A DNA stretch of 64,000 bases from Flavobacterium sp. UBA7663 (GTDB taxonomy: Bacteria > Bacteroidota > Bacteroidia > Flavobacteriales > Flavobacteriaceae), in the NCBI RefSeq assembly GCF_002483315.1, contig NZ_DLHR01000028.1, positions 167,008 through 231,007 of the forward strand, given 5' to 3'. The notes under the pieces were generated by a model. It was not told the DNA's origin. It saw only the letters and a list, made by a program, of their open reading frames with translations, and made no database searches. A program made the position numbers and the translations under genes. This document shows positions 53,214 through 60,129 of the stretch, in pieces; positions within the stretch are counted from its first letter, which is position 1; each line of letters opens with the position of its first letter.

Positions 53214-54413
53214 TTGAACCTTTCCTTTTACATAGCCAAGCGATATGCTGTAAGTTTCAGTAAAAACAAAGCAATTAACATCATCACTGGAATTGCTTCT
53301 GTTGGAATTATAGCTAGCACAATGGCGCTTTTTGTTTTCTTATCAGTTTTTAGTGGTTTGAAAGAATTTAGTTTAAATTTTGCTAATGCTTCAGACCCAG
53401 ATTTAAGAATTGAAACTAGTGCAGGTAAAACTTTTTTGGTTAATCCAAAACAAGAAGAATTACTTAAAAAAAGCAATCATATTTCTTCTTACAGCAAAAT
53501 CATTGAAGAGCGTGTTTACTTTATGTATAACAACAAAGAATTGGTGGCGCATATAAAAGGAGTTGACAATCAATTTATACAAGTAACTGATTTTAACAAT
53601 CATTTATATGCTGGAGAATGGTTTGAAAATAATTCTGAAAACGTAGTTGTTGGGGCTGATATTAGTAGAAAATTAGGCTTAGGATTATTTGATTACAATA
53701 ATGGCTTGGAAGCTTATGCTCCAAAACCAGGAAAAGGAAATATTGAAAATCCGAATGAAGCTTTTAATAAAGTTTTATTATTTCCATCTGGAATTTATTC
53801 TATAAATGAGGAATTAGACGGTAAATATGTTTTTTGCTCTATTGATTTAGCTCAAAACTTTTTAGGCTTGAAAAACAAAGAAATTACCAATCTAGAAATC
53901 AAATTGAAGCCAACCGCCAACGAAAGTCAAGTCAGAGAAGAACTAACTTCTATTTTTGGCAAGGCTATCAAAATTAAAAACAGAGCACAACTTAATGACT
54001 CGCTTTACAAAATGCTACAATCTGAAAACTTATTCATTTATTTATTCAGCACATTAGTAGTAATCCTTACCTTATTTTGCCTTGCAGGAGCTATTGTAAT
54101 GATTATTATTGACAAAAGAGACAACCTTAAGACTTTATACAATATTGGAGTTACACAAACATCAATTCGTACTATATTTTTTACGCAAGGAATTATTATT
54201 ACCTTATTTGGGTTAATTATTGGTTTAGGATTAGCAATAGGAATAATTCTACTTCAACAACATTTTTCATTTATTATGATAACACCTACTATGCCTTATC
54301 CTGTTCTTTTTGAGTGGCAAAACTTGGTAATTGTAATTATGACTATTGTAATACTCGGATTAATTTCTTCCTGGATAGCTTCTGGAACGGTAAATAAAAA
54401 ACTACTACACTAA
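53214..54413 (+). CDS. ABC transporter permease, LolC/LolE-FtsX family
   Basis: This 399-residue protein has an N-terminal membrane helix (NIITGIASVGIIASTMALFVFL), a periplasmic domain of about 230 residues, and three C-terminal helices with the FtsX motif (FCLAGAIVMIIIDKRDNLKTL). It resembles the permeases that release lipoproteins from the inner membrane. Its ATPase partner is not in this window. The start codon is TTG in TAATTTGAACC, two bases after the rbfA stop; no ATG fits. Confidence 0.88.
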   Translation: MNLSFYIAKRYAVSFSKNKAINIITGIASVGIIASTMALFVFLSVFSGLKEFSLNFANASDPDLRIETSAGKTFLVNPKQEELLKKSNHISSYSKIIEERVYFMYNNKELVAHIKGVDNQFIQVTDFNNHLYAGEWFENNSENVVVGADISRKLGLGLFDYNNGLEAYAPKPGKGNIENPNEAFNKVLLFPSGIYSINEELDGKYVFCSIDLAQNFLGLKNKEITNLEIKLKPTANESQVREELTSIFGKAIKIKNRAQLNDSLYKMLQSENLFIYLFSTLVVILTLFCLAGAIVMIIIDKRDNLKTLYNIGVTQTSIRTIFFTQGIIITLFGLIIGLGLAIGIILLQQHFSFIMITPTMPYPVLFEWQNLVIVIMTIVILGLISSWIASGTVNKKLLH

Positions 54414-54434
54414 TTTATTCACTAAAATATTTCT

Positions 54435-54920
54435 TTACTGCTTAGGCAAAGGCGCGCCAACTGCCACATCACAACGATGCCCTTCTTGTCCGTGTGGTGG
54501 GTTCATGCCAGGAAGCGTAGTTGTACCTTCTATAGTTGTTGAACCGCTACCAGAATTAATTTTCATTACTGGTTTCTCCTCTGTTTTTTGATTAACTACT
54601 TGAGTTGTTGTTTGAGGCTGTTTCTTTTCTGCTGGTTTTGAATTTAAAGGTGCTCCAACAGGAATTTCACAACGATGGCCTGGTTGACCATGAGGAGGGT
54701 TCATTCCAGAAGCCGTTTGAGTTTGTGCTTGAGTTGTTTGTTGAGTTTGTTGTTGTTGAACTTGACCTTGATTACCAACACGTTGTTTTAACCAAGCTTC
54801 ACCAGAAAAAGGTTGGGTTTGTTGTTGTGTTTCTTCAACTGATTTAACCTCTTCATCCTTTTTACAAGAAACAAATAACACTGAACCTATTATAATTGCT
54901 AAAATTAATTGCTTTTTCAT
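54435..54920 (-). CDS. Lipoprotein with two HGQxGHRC motifs
   Basis: This 161-residue protein has a lipobox (SVLFVSC) and a glutamine/threonine-rich middle. It ends with two copies of a motif of about 20 residues: GMNPPHGQPGHRCEIPVGAPL and GMNPPHGQEGHRCDVAVGAPL. Each copy carries two histidines and one cysteine, so binding of a metal or haem is possible; this is inference. The protein is exported by the signal. The ATG at 54920 fits the signal; the frame opens on a TTG eight codons earlier inside a -7 box. Confidence 0.75.
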   Translation of the reverse strand: MKKQLILAIIIGSVLFVSCKKDEEVKSVEETQQQTQPFSGEAWLKQRVGNQGQVQQQQTQQTTQAQTQTASGMNPPHGQPGHRCEIPVGAPLNSKPAEKKQPQTTTQVVNQKTEEKPVMKINSGSGSTTIEGTTTLPGMNPPHGQEGHRCDVAVGAPLPKQ

Positions 54921-54941
54921 CTTTTTCTTTTTTATAGTTCT

Positions 54942-54949
54942 CAAAGATA
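54942..54949 (-). promoter_or_regulatory. -7 box for the HGQxGHRC lipoprotein gene
   Basis: The minus strand reads TATCTTTG, 21 bp upstream of the ATG. No -33 TTG at normal spacing. Confidence 0.45.
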
Positions 54950-55006
54950 AAACTTTATCTTTTGTTTTGAAAAAGTTTGCTGATAATTTGTTTGATGGAA
55001 CAAAAA

Positions 55007-55030
55007 AAACCTCTCAGTAATGAGAGGTTT
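55007..55030 (-). terminator. Orphan minus-strand terminator hairpin
   Basis: AAACCTCTCA and TGAGAGGTTT form a 10-bp stem with a GTAA loop; the minus strand continues TTTTTTTTG. No minus-strand gene is visible just to the right, so its transcript is unknown. Confidence 0.7.
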
Positions 55031-55159
55031 AGTACCCTTAAAGGTTGATTTGTCGAACCATTTTGTAGAAGATTTAAAGAAGCTTTCCCTTGCTTACAGA
55101 ATGTTGACTAAAGACAAACAGTATTAAAACCTTATAACACTCCATATTTTTTTAATTGC

Positions 55160-55190
55160 AACCTCAACTATTTACAATCTAGTTGAGGTT
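55160..55190. repeat. Perfect 11-bp inverted repeat
   Basis: AACCTCAACTA (55160-55170) and TAGTTGAGGTT (55180-55190) pair exactly around a 9-nt loop. There is no clear T run, so a protein-binding or origin structure is as likely as a terminator. Confidence 0.7.
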
Positions 55191-55252
55191 TGTTATACTT
55201 ATATCAAATATTTTATGTCCGATGGAACTTTTATGAAATTCCCACATATTTA

Positions 55253-55318
55253 TATTTAAATAACATATCCTTTGCTCGGCATTTAATCGATGCCCTAATG
55301 GATATGATGCGTTAAATA
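55253..55318. repeat. Nested three-tier stem-loop before the Rep gene
   Basis: TATTTAA/TTAAATA (7 bp) encloses CATATCC/GGATATG (7 bp), which encloses GGCAT/ATGCC (5 bp) with a 7-nt loop TTAATCG. Small bulges of 4-7 nt separate the stems. It ends 10 bp before the Rep ATG, where an origin or an autoregulatory site would be expected for a HUH replication protein; this use is inferred. Confidence 0.7.
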
Positions 55319-55328
55319 AGAACTTAAA

Positions 55329-55868
55329 ATGCAACAAAATGAATACTTAACAGTAAAAGAAATTAGCCTAAAATATAATATTAGTGCTAGAAATGTTAGA
55401 AGAATAATAAGCAAATTAACTGATGAGTGTAGTGAAGCTACGCTATACAAAAATAGGAATCACGAATGGCAAGTACACCATTTGTTAGTCCCAAAGTTCA
55501 AACCTCAGCGAATTAGAAAGAATAAATATTATGCTCTTAGCGTTGACCCGTGTGCGAATTACACAAAATCAGATATTGCTGTAGTGATGAGATTCGTTTA
55601 CGAACAAATGAATGATGATTCTTTAGAGCTTAATTATGTTATAGAACAAAAGAAGAGTAATAACCAGAACCATTTACATTGCTTCGTAAAATGTTCAAAT
55701 AAGAAAAAATTACTTGATTTTTTTAAACTAGGATTTAGTAGAATTAGTTACCATGAAAGCATGATTTTTAACCTAGAAGGTTGGAAAGAATATATAACAA
55801 AAGACGGAAATCAGATAACAACATTAAAAAATGAAGAAAATGGAAAAATTAACAACTACAGAAGATAA
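55329..55868 (+). CDS. HUH endonuclease-type replication initiator-like protein with CRESS-like motifs
   Basis: This 179-residue protein has an N-terminal helix-turn-helix (about residues 6-35, TVKEISLKYNISARNVRRII) and then a small catalytic domain. Motif I is YYALSVD (67-73), the upstream glutamate is E106, the HUH motif is HLH (115-117), and motif III is YITK (155-158) with the candidate nucleophile Y155. This order is that of CRESS-type Rep nucleases that nick DNA for rolling-circle replication. No helicase domain is present. A serine-recombinase island surrounds it. Family placement rests on motifs read by eye. Confidence 0.65.
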   Translation: MQQNEYLTVKEISLKYNISARNVRRIISKLTDECSEATLYKNRNHEWQVHHLLVPKFKPQRIRKNKYYALSVDPCANYTKSDIAVVMRFVYEQMNDDSLELNYVIEQKKSNNQNHLHCFVKCSNKKKLLDFFKLGFSRISYHESMIFNLEGWKEYITKDGNQITTLKNEENGKINNYRR

Positions 55869-56004
55869 AATAAAAATAAAACAAACTCAAATTTCCGTTG
55901 AACATGACCCTATGAAAAAACAGGTAATGCAAAAACAGTTAAGAAAACTTCAGTTAAGTTTGGAGATTGAACAAATCCGTAAGCGAATAGAACAACTTGG
56001 GTAG
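55831..56004 (+). CDS. Small coiled-coil protein overlapping the Rep gene
   Basis: This 57-residue product overlaps the end of the Rep gene by 38 bases in another frame. Its sequence is charged and helical, with a heptad-like C-terminus (QLRKLQLSLEIEQIRKRIEQL). No family is recognised. The overlap suggests coupled expression with Rep, perhaps a copy-control or accessory protein, but nothing proves it. Confidence 0.5.
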   Translation: MKKMEKLTTTEDKIKIKQTQISVEHDPMKKQVMQKQLRKLQLSLEIEQIRKRIEQLG

Positions 56005-56282
56005 TCCCCCCTATAGAAATATTTTTTTAAATTTTGGTTTCGTTACCCGCCTCATTATTACCTTTTTTAGGCGAATAAGAATAGGGGCTATGGATATGCC
56101 TTCAAAAAAATTATATTTTTTTTGAGTTATTTATTGTTCCCATTTGTACCTTCATTAGCAACATTTTGCATACCTTGATTTAAAAAAAACAAGGTTTATT
56201 GTTTCAAAAAATCGGATTCCATCTATGGAGTTCGTGAATTGTTTCAAAAAAAAAGGTCGGAAAATATCCGACCTTTTTTATG
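56005..56282. other. Gene-free stretch between Rep and resolvase genes
   Basis: It contains a weak hairpin ACCTTG/CAAGGT (56172-56195), two GTTTCAAAAAA strings 50 bp apart and the bidirectional terminator at 56249-56279. Nothing else is recognised. Confidence 0.55.
56249..56279. terminator. Bidirectional terminator before the resolvase gene end
   Basis: AAAAAAGGTCGGA and TCCGACCTTTTTT pair around AAATA. It lies at the 3' ends of the convergent Rep and resolvase units. Confidence 0.88.
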
Positions 56283-56882
56283 TTATTTTGAAGTTATAAG
56301 ACGTTGGATTTTTTGTGCCGTTCCTAGACTACATCCGCCTAGTTTTGCAGCTCTTCTTAATGATTGTCCGTCCTTTAATTCACGAACGACTGATTTATAT
56401 TTTGTCAGAATCTCATCATTACTCATTCTAGAGCCGTAAAGACGACCTTTATACATCCCTTTAGCTTTTGCAAGTTCGATTCCCTGACGTTGGCGTTCTA
56501 GCATATTATAGCGTTCCATTTCGGCTACATTTCCCAAAACTGAAACTATCATTTTGAAGGTCGGATTTGGTTTTCCGTTAATAAGTGAAAACATTCCGAT
56601 ATTTTCCACAAAAAGCCTGATTGATTTTTGATTGAAGTATTCGACCATAGTTAATATATCTATGATGTTACGACCTAATCTGTCTATTGATGAAATGTGG
56701 ATTTCGTTAACGATACCAGCTTCGATGTCGGATAAAAGCCTCTTAGCTTCTTTACGTTCGACAAATTGGATTGAACCTGACGTTTTATCGATATAGATTT
56801 TCGAAAATTCTTTAGCGTTCACTTCTTGACGACCAGTGTTTTGCTCTTCGGTTGAAACTCTGATGTATTTTACTTTTGCCAT
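56283..56882 (-). CDS. Serine recombinase, resolvase/invertase type
   Basis: This 199-residue recombinase breaks and rejoins DNA through a serine. VKYIRVSTEEQNTGRQ gives the nucleophile S10, and SSIDRLGRNIIDIL carries conserved arginines. The catalytic domain runs to about residue 140, followed by a C-terminal helix-turn-helix (SLRRAAKLGGCSLGTAQKIQRLI). It is the size of resolvases and invertases, not integrases. A perfect inverted repeat lies over its promoter. Confidence 0.92.
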   Translation of the reverse strand: MAKVKYIRVSTEEQNTGRQEVNAKEFSKIYIDKTSGSIQFVERKEAKRLLSDIEAGIVNEIHISSIDRLGRNIIDILTMVEYFNQKSIRLFVENIGMFSLINGKPNPTFKMIVSVLGNVAEMERYNMLERQRQGIELAKAKGMYKGRLYGSRMSNDEILTKYKSVVRELKDGQSLRRAAKLGGCSLGTAQKIQRLITSK

Positions 56883-56904
56883 GGCTTATATTTTAATTAC
56901 ATGA

Positions 56905-56935
56905 CAAATATAGTGTATATTTTTAGACTAGCAAA
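56905..56935 (-). promoter_or_regulatory. Promoter of the resolvase gene
   Basis: On the minus strand TTTG (56935-56932), 19 bp, then TATATTTG (56912-56905) is a full consensus match. The ATG at 56882 is 22 bp further on. The -33 element lies inside an inverted repeat. Confidence 0.75.
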
Positions 56936-56944
56936 AATATACAC
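56913..56944. repeat. Perfect 12-bp inverted repeat at the resolvase promoter
   Basis: GTGTATATTTTT (56913-56924) and AAAAATATACAC (56933-56944) are exact mirror arms around AGACTAGC. The 32-bp total matches the size of a recombinase binding site, and the position over the promoter would also let the resolvase repress itself. Confidence 0.8.
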
Positions 56945-57010
56945 CTAAAAACCAGGATATTAGCTAAAAATAATGTGCTATTTTCAAGCATAGTTTATTT
57001 TTATACAATC

Positions 57011-58462
57011 TTACCTTAATCTAATTTTTTGAGATAATTTACCAATTATAGATTTTGCGTTTGCAATGAATTTTTCATTGCGTGTCATTTTCTTACATTG
57101 GGATACTTCGAGGGTGAAATTACCTGCAGAAAGTTGAAGTTTGATTAAGACCAATTCGTTTGTTAACCAAGCGATTAGATATTCGTCTTCACCGATATTA
57201 CCTAATTCCTTAAGTTCCGACCCATAAAATGAAATGAGTTTTTCTTTAATAGCTTCAATTTCTTTTACAAAAATTCCAACACGGTTCGGAGTATCCATCT
57301 TTTGTAATATAATCGATTTTGGATTATCGATTGGGTAAGAAGCCATGTTAAAATAATTTAAAACAAATGATGGAATGTAATGAGCATTCCTACCATTGAT
57401 TTCCAAAGTAGGCTCTGTGGTTGGAATCCAAAATAGATAATCAATCAAATGCTGACCGTTTTCAATTTCTGCTGAATTTTTCTCAATAAACTCCACATAT
57501 TCTTTTGGAGTAACTACACGAACATTTAATTCCAGAAGCTCGTAGGCAAGAGTCGCCTTTGCTTTAGTGTTTTTATCATTCACAATGAAAATATCACAAC
57601 TTGTAGCATAGGCAATATGTTCGTAGTCTGTTTCAATGTTATCTAAATGATGACCTTCCTCAATCTTGTCAGGGTAAAACCCGTGAAAGTCCAGTTGTCT
57701 AACCAGAGCAATTATTTTGTTAAAAAGACTCTTTTTATCCTCTCCAATAAGCATACTCTCAAAAAGTTCCATAAAGTCCTTTTTCTGTAATTTTTGAGCA
57801 TTTTCGTTTAATGTTTCAATAGGATTGAATCTTTTATCTTTGATTCTACCACTAACTTTTATATCCTGTTGAAATCCATCACGCCATTCGGAATAGCTAT
57901 CATCTTCGTACAAGGTGCTGGACATCGTCATGAGGTTCTGCATCATGTCTTTCATGGAAATCGTTTCTTCCGTTCCCATAAGATGCTTCACTAGTTCTGA
58001 GCTTCTCGTATTTGTAATTTGCTTATTAACTTCTTCATCATCCGTTTGCTTCGCAGTTAAATTTGGTAATTGAATTTTAAACAAAGAATCTAACATCGAT
58101 GAGAATGGCTCTAATGCTTCCATCATTCTATCAACATTAAAGTCAAAATTTTCGTGCTCATCATATGCTTCGACATGTTGTCTCATTGATTCCTTTGAAT
58201 CCAGAAATTGGAATTCCAAAACGTGCTTGATTATATAGACAATGAATAGCGACTTGGAATATTTTTGAATTTTCTCGAGATGCCCTTCAATTCCTTCCAT
58301 GCCTACTTTCTTGTAGCTACGATATAAGTCCTTAAGATGTGCGGGAGAATAAGGCAAGATATATTTTGATTCATCAGCCAATACCTCAGTAAGTCTTTTA
58401 TAAACCTCATCATTATGTTCCAGTCTGCTAAACACATTCCAATCTAAATATACTCGAATCAT
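57011..58462 (-). CDS. Predicted PIN-like nuclease with a large helical insertion and C-terminal domain
   Basis: This 483-residue protein shows split PIN-domain motifs. D7 is in VYLDWNVFSRL, D45 is in SPAHLKDLY, D279 is in ETDYEHIAYATS and D296 is in FIVNDKNTK. The last two are arranged as in VapC toxins (DxxIAxxA then ND). About 200 residues, mostly helical, separate motif II from III, and residues 330-483 form an extra domain of unknown type. It follows an XRE regulator gene on the same strand by 114 bp. A nuclease or toxin role is inferred; no known family was recognised. Confidence 0.65.
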   Translation of the reverse strand: MIRVYLDWNVFSRLEHNDEVYKRLTEVLADESKYILPYSPAHLKDLYRSYKKVGMEGIEGHLEKIQKYSKSLFIVYIIKHVLEFQFLDSKESMRQHVEAYDEHENFDFNVDRMMEALEPFSSMLDSLFKIQLPNLTAKQTDDEEVNKQITNTRSSELVKHLMGTEETISMKDMMQNLMTMSSTLYEDDSYSEWRDGFQQDIKVSGRIKDKRFNPIETLNENAQKLQKKDFMELFESMLIGEDKKSLFNKIIALVRQLDFHGFYPDKIEEGHHLDNIETDYEHIAYATSCDIFIVNDKNTKAKATLAYELLELNVRVVTPKEYVEFIEKNSAEIENGQHLIDYLFWIPTTEPTLEINGRNAHYIPSFVLNYFNMASYPIDNPKSIILQKMDTPNRVGIFVKEIEAIKEKLISFYGSELKELGNIGEDEYLIAWLTNELVLIKLQLSAGNFTLEVSQCKKMTRNEKFIANAKSIIGKLSQKIRLR

Positions 58463-58576
58463 TGTTTCTGTTTTTAAGCAAATTTAAAACATAACAATTT
58501 GGTTATAAGGATGATTTTGATTTAATTATACACAACTTCTTCACTATCAAGAAATTTTACTCACATTATCACTTTC

Positions 58577-58837
58577 TTATAATTGCTTTTTTGTTGGCAC
58601 ATCAATCCCTTTAAAAAAATCTTCCAAAGTAATGTTTAGAAGTTTACAGATTTTTACTAAAGTTTTAAGTTCAAAGTTAACTCCTGACTCGAGTCTCCAA
58701 TAAGCAGACCGACTCATTCCAAGCTCAAACGCTATGTGTTCGTAGTTAGAATAACCCTTTTCTTTTCGAAGTTCTTTTAAGCGTGAAGCAATAGCTTCAT
58801 ACTCTGGTTCTTTAGTATTTTCGGCTGAATTTTTCAT
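58577..58837 (-). CDS. XRE-family helix-turn-helix regulator
   Basis: This 86-residue protein is a single Cro/CI-type DNA-binding domain: ASRLKELRKEKGYSNYEHIA then FELGMSRSAYWRLESGVNFELKTLVKICKLL. It is upstream of the PIN-like gene, so it probably represses the pair and may neutralise the nuclease. A palindrome suited to its binding lies 33 bp upstream (58870-58888). Confidence 0.88.
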   Translation of the reverse strand: MKNSAENTKEPEYEAIASRLKELRKEKGYSNYEHIAFELGMSRSAYWRLESGVNFELKTLVKICKLLNITLEDFFKGIDVPTKKQL

Positions 58838-58869
58838 TTTTCAAATCTCTTAATTCTGCCTTTTTTGTG

Positions 58870-58888
58870 GTACTCTAAATTAAAGTAC
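58870..58888. promoter_or_regulatory. Candidate operator of the XRE/PIN module
   Basis: GTACTCTAA and TTAAAGTAC flank one base, an inverted repeat with one mismatch. It is placed where an XRE autorepressor would bind. TAnnTTTG-like sequence on the minus strand (TAATTTAG) overlaps it with one mismatch. Confidence 0.55.
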
Positions 58889-58909
58889 ACTATATAATAG
58901 AATTTTTTA

Positions 58910-58917
58910 TATTTTTG
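58910..58917 (+). promoter_or_regulatory. Candidate -7 box for the VanZ-like gene
   Basis: TATTTTTG is an exact TAnnTTTG match 68 bp before the ATG. No -33 TTG at normal spacing. Confidence 0.35.
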
Positions 58918-58985
58918 TATAAATAATTTAATAATTTCACTTAAAAAGAACTTATTGATAATGTTTGCTTTGTGATAATTTAAGT

Positions 58986-59435
58986 ATGACCGAGAAATTG
59001 CGACCTTATTTGGTTCATGTAATAAAACCTCTTATAATTGGCGGGTTAATTTATATCTGTTTTAGAAGTAAAACACTCCGTTTCTTTGATTGGATTGACA
59101 AGATAGGGTTTTCACATTCTGTAAATAAAATTAGGGCTTTAGTGTATCCATGTAAAGAGGTTTTACCTAAATGGTTTATAAATTCTTTACCTGATGGATT
59201 GTGGGTTTATTCATTTACGTCATTTTTCTTAATAATATGGAAAGACCAAATAAATGAAGCGAAATATTGGCTTTTAATCCCTTTACTATTTGGTTGTTTG
59301 ATAGAGGTTGCACAGGCAATGAAGATATTTGAAGGCACCTATGACCCAATAGACCTATTTTTTGGAGTTTTCGCCTTTATAATTAGTGTTAATATTAATA
59401 AATTTAAAAATGAAAAAAAAATCAAAATTGATTAG
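58986..59435 (+). CDS. VanZ-like membrane protein
   Basis: This 149-residue protein has three or four hydrophobic segments. NSLPDGLWVYSFTSFFLIIW and CLIEVAQAMKIFEGTYDPIDLFFG resemble VanZ-like proteins with conserved acidic and glutamine residues. Such proteins are of unknown role, sometimes linked to glycopeptide resistance. The ATG at 58986 is chosen over an upstream TTG. It overlaps the next gene by 26 bp. Confidence 0.7.
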   Translation: MTEKLRPYLVHVIKPLIIGGLIYICFRSKTLRFFDWIDKIGFSHSVNKIRALVYPCKEVLPKWFINSLPDGLWVYSFTSFFLIIWKDQINEAKYWLLIPLLFGCLIEVAQAMKIFEGTYDPIDLFFGVFAFIISVNINKFKNEKKIKID

Positions 59436-59979
59436 TTCTGTATTGATAACTGGAGTATTTCTACTTGTAGCTTTTGGTAGTGGTAAAGACGATAAAAAAG
59501 TGGCTTGGGTAAGTAACTCAAAAGAGCTTTTTTGTGGCAGAAAATTTTGGAAATCTACAACAAGTCCACTTGGCACAACCACGAAATCAGCCACTATATT
59601 AAATTGCGATGGCACCTACATCTCAACAGAAGATGAGGACATGTCTGCATTAAATGAAGAATCGGGCAATACACTTGGACAATCAAAAACAAACAACGGT
59701 GCTTTTTCTGGAACTTGGAAAATAGTCACAACCTTTCCTGAGGCTATAAAAAGAGATGGTTCTACCCAAAAACAAAAACCGACATACATAAAATTTAATT
59801 CTAATGATGGTAAGATTGGTTACGCTGAAATATATTGCTATAAATATGAAGTATATTATTATTTAGCACTTACTGTAATGGACGCTTCTGGAAACGAATT
59901 TTATGATGAAGAAGCATTTAAGGGCGGTATGTTTAGTGGTCAAGTTTTGGCTACAGATTTAGAAAATAAAGTAGAATAA
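59410..59979 (+). CDS. Secreted hypothetical protein
   Basis: This 189-residue protein has a signal peptide (KLISSVLITGVFLLVAFGSG) and a soluble mature domain with ELFCGRKFWK, ILNCDGTY and AEIYCYKYEVYYY. Aromatic strands suggest a small beta-barrel or lipocalin-like fold, but no family is recognised. It overlaps the VanZ-like gene, so they form a two-gene unit ending in the terminator at 60006. Confidence 0.6.
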   Translation: MKKKSKLISSVLITGVFLLVAFGSGKDDKKVAWVSNSKELFCGRKFWKSTTSPLGTTTKSATILNCDGTYISTEDEDMSALNEESGNTLGQSKTNNGAFSGTWKIVTTFPEAIKRDGSTQKQKPTYIKFNSNDGKIGYAEIYCYKYEVYYYLALTVMDASGNEFYDEEAFKGGMFSGQVLATDLENKVE

Positions 59980-60005
59980 ATTTGTCGTGGTTTTCTATTT
60001 AATAT

Positions 60006-60030
60006 AAAAAGTCGCAATTGCGACTTTTTT
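60006..60030. terminator. Palindromic terminator after the secreted protein gene
   Basis: AAAAAGTCGCAA and TTGCGACTTTTT form a perfect 12-bp palindrome with A and T runs. Confidence 0.85.
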
Positions 60031-60093
60031 ATTGAATTATAAGGCGAATAAGGTTGTTTTGGTTGAATTATAATTTGTAATTTAACAAAAAGG

Positions 60094-60124
60094 TTGTAGT
60101 GTGTTAAAATTAATAGTATATTTG
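60094..60124 (+). promoter_or_regulatory. Promoter for a candidate small RNA
   Basis: TTG (60094-60096), 20 bp, TATATTTG (60117-60124) is a full consensus match with no long gene in the next 300 bp. Confidence 0.65.
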
Positions 60125-60129
60125 CATTA

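Larger units (their letters stand above)
54945..55328. other. Gene-poor junction between core and accessory DNA
   Basis: This stretch holds the lipoprotein promoter box, the orphan terminator hairpin, a possible 35-codon frame (55020-55127, no supporting signal), a perfect 11-bp stem AACCTCAACTA/TAGTTGAGGTT (55160-55190) and the nested stem-loop at 55253-55318. No other gene is seen. It marks the left side of the accessory region. Confidence 0.6.

Noticed and set aside
53228..53476. Minus-strand frame inside the FtsX-like gene
   Set aside because: The plus-strand frame has clear membrane helices and the FtsX motif; the other is a shadow.
55020..55127. A 35-codon frame (MRGLVPLKVDLSNHFVEDLK...) that looks helical
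   Set aside because: Its ATG lies in the arm of a hairpin, there is no promoter or ribosome-site support, and no homologue could be recalled. It is kept only as a remark in the junction region.
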